This document shows, piece after piece, positions 1-5,122 of a stretch of 5,122 nt of DNA. Source of the DNA: Christensenellaceae bacterium. GTDB lineage: Bacteria; Bacillota; Clostridia; Christensenellales; Aristaeellaceae. The translations under genes were made by a program, and so were the position numbers. Below the pieces are notes generated by a model. It was not told the DNA's origin. It worked only from the letters and a program-made list of their open reading frames with translations, and did no database searches. Every line of letters starts with the position of its first letter. The first letter of the stretch is position 1. The DNA lies in NCBI GenBank assembly GCA_017881705.1, contig JADGQP010000100.1, forward strand, positions 1-5,122. Direction: 5' to 3'.

Positions 1-1
1 C

Positions 2-1105
2 AACAACGGCTCGACCGATACCACGGACACGATTGTTGAAACGCAGACCGCGGTGGTCACAGTTACATCCGGAACGCTCAACTTACGTGCAGAGGCATCG
101 TCCAGCAGCAACATTCTGGCGCGGATTCCCAACGGTGCGACGCTGACAGTGCTTCAAAAGCTGACCGCGTGGACGCAAACCAACTATAACGGGTTTACTG
201 GCTACGTGATGAATACCTACCTGACTTTTTCCACGACTACGACAGGTATTGCCGAACCATCAGATACCACTGCGGCGGATGCTGCCGAACCCTCGGATAC
301 CACAACAACGGACACAAACGAAGCATCGGCTGATGCCGCAACGGTATACACAGCCTCCGGCTCGCTAAATTTACGGGAAAACGCGGCTGCCGACGCCGCG
401 ATTCTCGCCGCGATCCCCAGGCTTGCGACCGTGACAGTTTTAGAAAAAGGAGAAACCTGGTGCCACGTTACCTATGGCATGGTAACGGGTTATGTGCAGA
501 CAGCATACCTCCAATTTACAGATCAGGTTCCCTCGGCCGAAGATTCGTCCGACGATACGGCAACCGCAACCGTTGCATGGGTGGTTACCCCGTCCGGCTC
601 GCTTAACCTGCGCGCCACGGCTTCCTCCTCTGCGGCCATCGTAACTGTGATCCCCAGGCTTTCTCAGGTGCAGCTACTAAACGAGGATGGCGATTGGTGC
701 AGCGTAACCTACGGCACCTATACCGGTTATGCGTCGTCGGCCTATATTACGACCACGCAGCCAACCGAGCTCACAAACGACAGCCAGACTACGGATGGCG
801 GAACCTCGAATGTCACGGCTGCAGCTTCGGGCGATTCCTCCGGCACTACCGACGGGCAAACGCTGTTCGCGGAAGACCCGACCCTGCAAGATCCGTTAAC
901 GGATCTGTGCGCGACGGTTACGCCCACGGAGGGGGAAACGACCCTTCCGCTGTGGTCGGCTTGCTCCGAACAATCCACCAGCCTAATGGCCATGCCTGCC
1001 GACAGTCATGTGGCAGTACTGCGCAAGGGCGATGAATGGTGCGAGGTACAGTATCTTGAACAGCAAGGCTTCTGCCGTACAGAAGGGCTGACCCTGATTG
1101 AATAA
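2..1105 (+). CDS. SH3-repeat (SH3b-type) protein, 5' end missing
   Basis: The frame is open from the first bases of the window, so the real start lies upstream; the GTG at 53 is internal and falls at the edge of a repeat. Three clear bacterial SH3 repeats lie at about nt 56-229, 344-517 and 578-751. Each has the S-G-x-LNLR entry motif, an 'IP' turn, a 'W-C/T-x-V/N-Y' strand and a closing 'G-Y-V/A' strand. A fourth, degenerate copy (about 905-1102) keeps only the second half (DEWCEVQY, then GF) and gains extra cysteines. The linkers are rich in T, S, D and A; the first repeats the motif AEPSDTT. Such domains usually bind cell-wall peptides or glycans in exported proteins. The N-terminus, where a signal peptide or catalytic domain would be, is not visible, so export and wall binding are inferred from the family. 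The 3' end overlaps the next gene by 8 bp. Confidence 0.88.
   Translation, partial: NNGSTDTTDTIVETQTAVVTVTSGTLNLRAEASSSSNILARIPNGATLTVLQKLTAWTQTNYNGFTGYVMNTYLTFSTTTTGIAEPSDTTAADAAEPSDTTTTDTNEASADAATVYTASGSLNLRENAAADAAILAAIPRLATVTVLEKGETWCHVTYGMVTGYVQTAYLQFTDQVPSAEDSSDDTATATVAWVVTPSGSLNLRATASSSAAIVTVIPRLSQVQLLNEDGDWCSVTYGTYTGYASSAYITTTQPTELTNDSQTTDGGTSNVTAAASGDSSGTTDGQTLFAEDPTLQDPLTDLCATVTPTEGETTLPLWSACSEQSTSLMAMPADSHVAVLRKGDEWCEVQYLEQQGFCRTEGLTLIE
56..751 (+). repeat. Three tandem SH3 domain-coding repeats
   Basis: Copies at about 56-229, 344-517 and 578-751 encode the same roughly 58-residue domain. Copies 2 and 3 are closest to each other: both encode SGSLNLR and then IPRL, and share near-identical DNA at the 'atccccaggctt' block (about 412-423 and 650-661). 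Copy 1 is more diverged (SGTLNLR, IPNGA). This suggests that copies 2 and 3 arose from a more recent internal duplication. Linkers between copies are low-complexity and of unequal length. Confidence 0.75.
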
Positions 1106-1865
1106 CCCACACGAGCTGAATGCCGATGAACGGCTGGACGATCTGCAGAATCATGGGCTCATGTTGATTCAAAAGAAAAACGGCTACCGTTTCGGTATGG
1201 ACGCGGTTCTGCTTGCGCATTTTGCGCGCATCAAGCCCAACGATCGGGTAGCGGACATGGGCACAGGCAGCGGCGTATTGCCGCTGCTGATGAGCCAGCG
1301 TGAGCCGACCGCCCGCTTTTTTGCGATTGAAAAAGACCCGGTCATGGCGGATTTAGCGCGGCGAAATATGGAGATGAACGGGCTTGCCGACCGTGTGCAG
1401 GTGATCGAGGAAGATTGGCGAAACGCCGTCGCCGTACTCGGACCCCAAAGCGTGGACGCTGTGGTGTGCAACCCACCTTTCGGAAAACAAGGAAACGGGC
1501 CGGTCAGCCAAAACGGCTCGCGACGGCAAGCCTGCCATGAAACGGAGGACGGACTTGCGCGATTGGTGCAAGCCTGCGCTGTTATCCTTAAAAACCGCGG
1601 TCGGTTATGGCTTTGTTTTCCCGCGGCGCGAATTCTTGAATTATCGGATGTGCTGCGCGCATGCCGGTTGGAACCTAAGCTGGCGCGGCTGGTATGCTCC
1701 AAGCCGGAACAACCGCCGTACCTTTTATTGTTGGAGGCGGTAAGAAACGCTGCCCCAGGGCTTCGGTGCATGCCTATACTAAATGTACTGAATACGGACA
1801 ACACGGAAACCGGAGAACTGCGCGCCATCTATGGCGGCGACACTGTCGGGAAACCGCTGCGGTAA
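1098..1865 (+). CDS. trmN6: tRNA1(Val) (adenine(37)-N6)-methyltransferase family protein (TrmN6/YfiC/YabB type)
   Basis: This 255-residue, class I S-adenosylmethionine-dependent methyltransferase is close to the usual length of the family (about 240-250). The SAM-binding motif I is DMGTGSG at residues 53-59, with an acidic residue ending strand 2 (AIEKD, 76-80). The catalytic NPPF tetrad is at 125-128, as in enzymes that methylate the exocyclic amine of adenine. The N-terminal stretch 'GYRFGMDAVLLAHF' (29-42) is typical of the TrmN6/YfiC group rather than of DNA methylases. By family, it modifies A37 next to the anticodon of tRNA-Val in the cytoplasm. The start is TTG at 1098, with AGAAGGG at 1081-1087 about 10 bases upstream. 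The start lies inside the end of the SH3 gene (8-bp overlap), which suggests translational coupling. The exact tRNA substrate is inferred. Confidence 0.88.
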   Translation: MNNPHELNADERLDDLQNHGLMLIQKKNGYRFGMDAVLLAHFARIKPNDRVADMGTGSGVLPLLMSQREPTARFFAIEKDPVMADLARRNMEMNGLADRVQVIEEDWRNAVAVLGPQSVDAVVCNPPFGKQGNGPVSQNGSRRQACHETEDGLARLVQACAVILKNRGRLWLCFPAARILELSDVLRACRLEPKLARLVCSKPEQPPYLLLLEAVRNAAPGLRCMPILNVLNTDNTETGELRAIYGGDTVGKPLR

Positions 1866-2059
1866 GCGGCAGAAGAACCCCGTCGCCTATATGAAAAGAA
1901 ATCATTATAATTCACCAATAAAACGTGAGCCCCGACCTTGCGGCGCTCTTGTGGTAGTACTATGCCGCTGCGTTGCGCTGCAGCCTGCCTGACTTTCAGA
2001 TTCAACCACATAACTACGAAAGATCGTTCGCAAGCGCCCGTGCATTCGGGATTGAAATC

Positions 2060-2068
2060 TGGTATAAT
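2060..2068 (+). promoter_or_regulatory. Extended -10 promoter for the dCMP deaminase gene
   Basis: The sequence TGGTATAAT has a perfect TATAAT at 2063-2068 preceded by TG one base upstream, the extended -10 form recognised by the housekeeping sigma factor. I see no good -35 hexamer at 16-18 bp spacing, which is tolerated by extended -10 promoters. Transcription would start near 2075, giving a leader of about 25 nt that contains the ribosome binding site. The rest of the 1866-2099 spacer holds no supported gene. Confidence 0.65.
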
Positions 2069-2084
2069 GCAAAAAAAGCCCGTG

Positions 2085-2091
2085 AAAGGGG
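2085..2091 (+). promoter_or_regulatory. Ribosome binding site fixing the dCMP deaminase start at 2100
   Basis: AAAGGGG lies 8 bases before the ATG at 2100. It favours this start over the in-frame ATG at 1938, which would lie upstream of the extended -10 promoter. Confidence 0.7.
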
Positions 2092-2099
2092 CAAAGCAA

Positions 2100-2561
2100 A
2101 TGGATAAGTGGGATCGTCGTTTTGTGAAGATGGCGCGGTTGATATCCGAGTGGTCCAGTTGTTACCGTGCTGGGCGTTCCGTAGGTGCGGTGATTGTGAA
2201 GGACAAACGCATGATGACCACAGGTTACAACGGCGCGCCGGCGGGGCTAAAAACCTGCCGCGAACGGGGAGAGTGCATGCGCGACAAACTGGGCATCGCA
2301 TCCGGCACCCGTACGGAGCTGTGCTACGCGATCCACGCGGAGCAAAACGCAATTATTCAGGCGGCAAAACTGGGCATTTCCATCGATGGCGCAACCATCT
2401 ACTGCACCCACCAGCCCTGCTCGGTATGCGCGAAGATGATCGTAAACGTCGGCATCAAGCGCGTGATCTACGAGCAGGCATACCCCGATCCCTTTGCGCT
2501 GGAAGTGTTTAACGAAGCCGGCATAAAGCTGGAACATTACGTTGCGGAGGAAGAGGAATAA
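2100..2561 (+). CDS. Deoxycytidylate (dCMP) deaminase family protein
   Basis: This 153-residue zinc-dependent deaminase of the dCMP/ComEB group converts dCMP to dUMP, the substrate of thymidylate synthase for dTTP synthesis. The active-site signature is complete: H79-A-E81 (zinc ligand and proton-shuttling glutamate) and P106-C107-S-V-C110 (the other two zinc ligands). The substrate-side motif GYNGAPAG is at 42-49, and C53 and C59 lie in the region that holds extra metal ligands in some dCMP deaminases. The ATG at 2100 matches the family N-terminus (W-D-x-x-F/Y-x-x-M-A). The frame stays open upstream to 1938, but those 54 codons look non-conserved and lie largely before the promoter. The gene appears to be a single transcription unit, convergent with the DUF6062 gene 9 bp away. 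ComEB-like is the alternative name; the motifs do not separate the two. Confidence 0.92.
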   Translation: MDKWDRRFVKMARLISEWSSCYRAGRSVGAVIVKDKRMMTTGYNGAPAGLKTCRERGECMRDKLGIASGTRTELCYAIHAEQNAIIQAAKLGISIDGATIYCTHQPCSVCAKMIVNVGIKRVIYEQAYPDPFALEVFNEAGIKLEHYVAEEEE

Positions 2562-2585
2562 AAACGGCGTTTACTTAGGCGCCGT
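2557..2585 (-). terminator. Rho-independent terminator of the DUF6062 gene
   Basis: Read on the minus strand, ACGGCG (2585-2580) pairs with CGCCGT (2569-2564) around a 10-base loop, followed by TTTTATT (2563-2557). The gene's TAA stop codon lies in the loop, so the terminator overlaps the end of the coding region. On the plus strand the stem is not followed by a T-run, so it should act mainly on the leftward transcript. No separate terminator for the convergent deaminase gene was found. Confidence 0.7.
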
Positions 2586-3323
2586 ATAAGGCTCCGTACC
2601 CACGCACCAACCGCGCAGGCAGTTGACCGTGCGTTCTACGGCCGTTTTGCTTTCACCCCATGGCTGCGCCTGGTTGCGGTAATCATACTTTTGGGTAAAC
2701 CAGCTGAGGTCGCGCTCGTCATCGGCCAAACGTCGCGTTAAAAAGTCGAGCGCCTCGAAAGCGAACTCGTTTTGTTCGTGTGCCGACAACGTCCCCCGGG
2801 CAGTCTCCAGAAGCTGTTGCAGGTGGGGCAGGCATACTCCTTTGGAATCCTTCCATACGGCGCGAAAATCCGCGCTCGTTTTCCAAAGATGCAAAAAGGT
2901 TGTAAGGTAGCGAGCCATATGCGTATCCATCGCCTCGCATACGACGCAGCGATCGGTTAGGCGTTTCAACTGCGCGGCCGTAGTTTCCGTTGTATCGTCC
3001 CTGCCAAACCAACGGACTTTTATGTTCTTTCGCGCCTTCGTCGCGGCCTGGAGCTTTTGAAGCGCCGCAAGGCGTTCCTTCGCGTGGGAATCCATCAGCA
3101 GCGCGTGCCCGAGTTTATTGGGGCCGTTGAAAAGCATTTGCTGGTGCCTGCGGCACGCACCGCGCTCGTTAAAGCGAACGCGCACGTCCGGTTCCATCAC
3201 GCTCGCGCCGAGGGTGCGGTCGATCTCCTCCAGCTCGGTCTTGTGTTCCAGCGAACAGAGCGGACACTCGCTTTTCCATTCCATAGCTTCCCATACGGGA
3301 ATCGTGTCCAGATGGTATTGCAT
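2571..3323 (-). CDS. DUF6062 family protein with two CxxC/CxxH metal-site-like units
   Basis: This 250-residue soluble protein of unknown function matches, from memory, the DUF6062 family of Clostridia. It has no signal peptide or membrane segment. It contains two similar units. The first has C20-P-L-C23 and, 33 residues on, C57-R-R-H60. The second has C126-V-V-C129 and, 34 residues on, C164-L-P-H167. Each C-x-x-H is followed by a Q and L-rich helix (HQQML, HLQQLL). The pattern would suit two zinc-ribbon-like or other metal sites, but metal binding is inferred. The region 80-125 is basic and probably helical. The ATG at 3323 has TGGAGG at 3335-3330, 6 bases upstream. The gene points away from the hydrogenase-linked cluster and shares its upstream region. 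No function can be assigned. Confidence 0.82.
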   Translation of the reverse strand: MQYHLDTIPVWEAMEWKSECPLCSLEHKTELEEIDRTLGASVMEPDVRVRFNERGACRRHQQMLFNGPNKLGHALLMDSHAKERLAALQKLQAATKARKNIKVRWFGRDDTTETTAAQLKRLTDRCVVCEAMDTHMARYLTTFLHLWKTSADFRAVWKDSKGVCLPHLQQLLETARGTLSAHEQNEFAFEALDFLTRRLADDERDLSWFTQKYDYRNQAQPWGESKTAVERTVNCLRGWCVGTEPYTAPK

Positions 3324-3347
3324 GTCGCGCCTCCAAAAAGGTATAAT
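3318..3347 (+). promoter_or_regulatory. Candidate promoter for the hydrogenase-linked cluster
   Basis: A perfect -10 hexamer TATAAT at 3342-3347 is preceded, at 18 bp spacing, by TTGCAT (3318-3323), a partial match to the -35 consensus. Transcription would start near 3354 and give a leader of about 150 nt before the DRTGG gene. The -35 overlaps the start codon of the divergent DUF6062 gene, and the -10 sits just upstream of that gene's ribosome binding site, so the two directions may interfere. Confidence 0.5.
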
Positions 3348-3352
3348 ATACC
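3340..3352. promoter_or_regulatory. 13-bp palindrome in the divergent promoter region
   Basis: GGTATA and TATACC flank a single central A, making a perfect inverted repeat that contains the plus-strand TATAAT. On the minus strand the same site reads TATATT or TATTAT, weak -10 candidates for the DUF6062 gene. It could be a pair of overlapping -10 elements or a small operator; its length and AT-rich core also allow chance. Confidence 0.35.
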
Positions 3353-3394
3353 CGCACCATCGTAACAGATTTTTTCATGCGCTTCAAGGGCTAT

Positions 3395-3453
3395 GGTGCT
3401 ATCGCAGCCGGAAGCGGCGCATATGGGGCGCACGGCGTCTCGGCCATAACACC
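3395..3453 (+). other. Potentially structured leader RNA upstream of the DRTGG gene
   Basis: GGTGCTAT (3395-3402) can pair with ATAACACC (3446-3453) with one mismatch, enclosing a GC-rich region. That region includes the perfect hairpin GCCG-GAAG-CGGC (3407-3418) and a further pairing of GCGC 3417-3420 with 3428-3431, which competes with the end of the first hairpin. No known riboswitch class was recognised. The outer stem is followed by TTTCTGT, a poor U-tract, so termination here is doubtful. Confidence 0.25.
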
Positions 3454-3505
3454 TTTCTGTCCGCTTTACACGAACCAACCGGCAGTACGAACGGGGGAGA
3501 AAACA

Positions 3506-3874
3506 ATGACGATTTCAGATATTATCGGTATTTTGGAAGCGAGGGTGCTCTGCGGAGAAGATGCGCTGAGCCAGGAGATCAGCACAGCGTGCGGTTCTGA
3601 CCTGATGAGCGACGTGCTTGCCTTTGTGAAGGGGAAGACGTTGCTGATTACCGGGTTGACCAATGTGCACGTGGTGCGCACGGCAAGTATGCTGGATATC
3701 CACTGTATCGTGTTTGCGCGCGGGAAGATCCCGGGCGACGATGTGCTGCAGGAAGCCCGCGAATCGGGCATCGTCGTACTGACGACAGCCTTCACAACCT
3801 TTACGACCTGCGGTCTTTTATATCAGGCGGGTATGCGGGGCAACAGTGAGTGCCTCGATCAGCGCGACCGCTGA
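3506..3874 (+). CDS. DRTGG domain protein of the hydrogenase gene cluster
   Basis: This 122-residue protein consists essentially of one DRTGG domain, found beside CBS and PTA-type domains and as a stand-alone protein in clostridial hydrogenase clusters. Family-like stretches are 'GSDLMSDVLAFVKG' (30-43), 'LLITGLTNVHVVRTASMLDI' (46-65), 'IVFARGKIPGDDVLQEARESG' in part (68-88) and 'IVVLTTAFTTF' (89-99). The domain is thought to bind a ligand or act in regulation; no catalytic motif is visible. The ATG at 3506 is chosen because GGGGGAG (3493-3499) lies 6 bases upstream and the family N-terminus begins there. An in-frame ATG at 3377 would add 43 Gly/Ala-rich residues and has no ribosome binding site. 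The HATPase gene begins 27 bp downstream, suggesting one operon. Confidence 0.82.
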   Translation: MTISDIIGILEARVLCGEDALSQEISTACGSDLMSDVLAFVKGKTLLITGLTNVHVVRTASMLDIHCIVFARGKIPGDDVLQEARESGIVVLTTAFTTFTTCGLLYQAGMRGNSECLDQRDR

Positions 3875-3901
3875 GCGGGCGCTTAACGGACGGAGAGCAA
3901 C

Positions 3902-4336
3902 ATGCAGGAATTTTCACTGGCGGACACGTACGGCGTGACGGCACAGGATTATACCACGGCGGGCGACGCCTCCGCGGCAATCAAGCGCAAGCTAAAGCAG
4001 CTTGGGGTGGACAGCGGCGTGCTGAGGCGAATCGCCGTAGCCAGTTACGAGGCGGAACTAAACCTGATTATTCACAGCCACGGCGGGCAGCTGACGCTCA
4101 CGATGACGCCCACCGAGATCGCCCTGGTTTCCAACGACAGCGGCCCGGGCATACCCGATATTAACCAGGCGCTTCAGGAAGGTTTCTCCACGGCGAGCGA
4201 GGAAGCGCGCAATCTGGGTTTCGGCGCGGGCATGGGCCTGCCCAACATGAAACGAAACGCGGACGATTTTCATATCGAAAGCGAAGTCGGTAAAGGCACG
4301 CTGATCCGGATGCGGTTTCATCTCAACAAGAGTTAG
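3902..4336 (+). CDS. Stand-alone GHKL ATP-binding protein (anti-sigma factor/RsbW-like)
   Basis: This 144-residue protein is a single histidine-kinase-type ATPase domain. The N box is Y49-E-A-E52-L-N54, the G1 box is N78-D79-S-G-P-G83-I, and the G2 region is G106-F-G-A-G-M-G112-L with N115-M-K-R. The closing strand is GKGTLIRM (130-137). It has no dimerisation/phosphoacceptor histidine domain and no membrane segment, which fits serine kinases of the RsbW/SpoIIAB type or their relatives rather than a two-component sensor kinase. Nothing in the window supplies an STAS-type anti-anti-sigma partner; the target is unknown. GGAG at 3892-3895 lies 6 bases before the ATG. Its position between the DRTGG gene and the hydrogenase-like gene points to signalling in hydrogen metabolism. 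Confidence 0.85.
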   Translation: MQEFSLADTYGVTAQDYTTAGDASAAIKRKLKQLGVDSGVLRRIAVASYEAELNLIIHSHGGQLTLTMTPTEIALVSNDSGPGIPDINQALQEGFSTASEEARNLGFGAGMGLPNMKRNADDFHIESEVGKGTLIRMRFHLNKS

Positions 4337-4350
4337 TTTTTAGGATAATC

Positions 4351-4370
4351 GCCGCCAACCCTAAGGCGGC
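4351..4370 (+). other. Intergenic hairpin within the hydrogenase-linked cluster
   Basis: GCCGCC (4351-4356) and GGCGGC (4365-4370) form a perfect 6-bp GC stem with an 8-base loop, in the 60-bp gap between the HATPase and hydrogenase-like genes. It is followed by TTTCAC, too short a U-run for a strong terminator. It may be a partial terminator, an mRNA processing or stability element, or simply mark the gap. A GATAAT just before it (4344-4349) has no convincing -35. Confidence 0.45.
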
Positions 4371-4396
4371 TTTCACAGGGAAGCGAGGTTCCTGGA

Positions 4397-5122
4397 ATGG
4401 AAGAAAAACGGTTTCACTCCGTGCGGCTGGACAAGGAAAAATGTCGGGGATGCACCAATTGCTTAAAACGTTGCCCGACCGAGGCGATTCGTGTGCGCGG
4501 CGGGCGCGCGAACATCATCGACGAGCGCTGTATCGACTGCGGCGAGTGCATACGCGTGTGCGAAAACCACGCCAAGTACGCGCTGACCGATCCGTTGGCG
4601 ACCATTAACCGCTTCAAATACAAAATCGCGCTGCCCGCGCCGTCGCTCTACGGGCAGTTCAAACGCCTGGCAAACCCTTCGCAAATATTGGAAGGCCTTT
4701 TACACATGGGCTTTGATGATGTGTTTGAGGTGGCCACAGGCGCGGATATCGTAACCCGCGCGATTCGGGAACGGATGCGCAGCATGACTCCCGAGGATTA
4801 TCCCGTTATTTCCTCCGCCTGCCCGGCCATTACGCGGCTGATTCAGGTGCGCTTTCCCGAGCTGATCTCGCATATCATCGATATGCGCCAGCCTATGGAA
4901 GTAGCCGCTATGGTGGCCAAACGTGAGTTTTGCCAGAAACATGGCGTGCCTCCGGAAGAAGTGGGCTGCTTTTTCATCACACCCTGTGCCGCCAAGATGA
5001 CCGCCATACGCAACCCCATCGGGCAAGAAAAATCCGCGCTGGACGGGGCCATTTCCATGCTGGAGATTTACGGCCTGCTGGCCGGCCATATAAAGAACTA
5101 TCCAAGCGGGGTCAGCCTTTCG
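4397..5122 (+). CDS. [FeFe]-hydrogenase large-subunit-like protein, putative sensory HydS type (3' end missing)
   Basis: The frame runs from ATG 4397 through the end of the window without a stop (242 codons seen). GAGG at 4385-4388 lies 8 bases before the start. Residues 16-26 (C16, C19, C22, C26) and 45-55 (C45, C48, C51, C55) are two ferredoxin-type 4Fe-4S sites. The [FeFe]-hydrogenase domain follows, with its H-cluster loop L1 as SSACPAI (139-145; ligand C142) and loop L2 as TPCAAK (195-200; ligand C197). Loop L3 and any C-terminal PAS or extra Fe-S domain lie beyond the window. Catalytic enzymes have TSCCP at L1; here the proton-relay cysteine is alanine (A141), and the methionine before the L2 'PC' is threonine (T195). 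This matches the description of putative sensory hydrogenases (HydS, groups C/D), so a sensing rather than a bulk H2-producing role is inferred. The protein should be cytoplasmic: no signal peptide. Confidence 0.85.
   Translation, partial: MEEKRFHSVRLDKEKCRGCTNCLKRCPTEAIRVRGGRANIIDERCIDCGECIRVCENHAKYALTDPLATINRFKYKIALPAPSLYGQFKRLANPSQILEGLLHMGFDDVFEVATGADIVTRAIRERMRSMTPEDYPVISSACPAITRLIQVRFPELISHIIDMRQPMEVAAMVAKREFCQKHGVPPEEVGCFFITPCAAKMTAIRNPIGQEKSALDGAISMLEIYGLLAGHIKNYPSGVSLS

Noticed and set aside
1184..1828. 214-codon open frame on the minus strand opposite the methyltransferase gene
   Set aside because: It is rich in Ser, Arg and Pro with no recognisable domain, and the plus-strand frame carries complete SAM-binding and NPPF motifs.
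1854..1869. CCGCT/AGCGG inverted repeat at the end of the methyltransferase gene as a terminator
   Set aside because: The stem is only 5 bp, lies across the stop codon and has no T-run after it.
1904..1911. ATTATAAT as a promoter -10 in either direction
   Set aside because: It is self-complementary AT-rich sequence with no convincing -35, and no gene starts at a suitable distance on either strand.
1938..2099. 54-codon in-frame N-terminal extension of the dCMP deaminase from an ATG at 1938
   Set aside because: Most of it lies upstream of the extended -10 promoter, it resembles no deaminase N-terminus, and the ATG at 2100 has a good ribosome binding site.
3377..3505. 43-codon in-frame extension of the DRTGG protein from an ATG at 3377
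   Set aside because: No ribosome binding site precedes 3377, the residues are low-complexity Gly/Ala-rich, and the family N-terminus begins at 3506, where the Shine-Dalgarno site is strong.
4700..5089. 129-codon minus-strand open frame opposite the hydrogenase-like gene
   Set aside because: The plus-strand frame shows clear Fe-S and H-cluster motifs across the same region; the minus frame has no recognisable family.

Overview
The window looks like chromosomal DNA of an anaerobic Clostridia-type Bacillota with fairly high GC. The basis is the strong Shine-Dalgarno sites, a DUF6062 protein, an SH3-repeat surface-type protein, and the start of an [FeFe]-hydrogenase-associated gene cluster of the kind found in fermentative clostridia. 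This placement is inferred from gene content; no rRNA or other taxonomic marker is present.

Layout. Positions 1-1105 (+) hold the 3' part of an SH3-repeat protein whose start lies upstream of the window. Its last 8 bp overlap a TTG-started tRNA1(Val) A37 N6-methyltransferase gene of the TrmN6/YfiC type (1098-1865, +). A 234-bp spacer follows, with a good extended -10 promoter near its 3' end. Next is a deoxycytidylate deaminase gene (2100-2561, +). On the opposite strand, convergent with it, is a DUF6062 gene (2571-3323, -), whose rho-independent terminator overlaps its own stop codon. A 182-bp divergent region (3324-3505) carries a perfect TATAAT inside a short palindrome and a GC-rich leader that may fold. 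From there a rightward cluster runs to the window end: a DRTGG-domain protein (3506-3874), a stand-alone GHKL/HATPase protein resembling anti-sigma factors (3902-4336), and a 5' fragment of an [FeFe]-hydrogenase-like protein with two N-terminal 4Fe-4S clusters (4397 to beyond 5122).

How the genes fit together. The left half is housekeeping: cell-surface binding, tRNA modification, and dUMP supply for dTTP. The right half is the most interesting part. The hydrogenase fragment has alanine where catalytic [FeFe] hydrogenases carry the proton-relay cysteine, a mark of putative sensory (HydS-like) enzymes. With a ligand-binding-type DRTGG protein and an RsbW/SpoIIAB-like ATPase in the same cluster, it suggests a H2- or redox-sensing regulatory module. 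Such modules usually lie upstream of an electron-bifurcating hydrogenase operon, which here would lie to the right of the window.

No RNA genes, mobile elements, CRISPR arrays or long DNA repeats were recognised. No gene-free stretch exceeds 300 bp.
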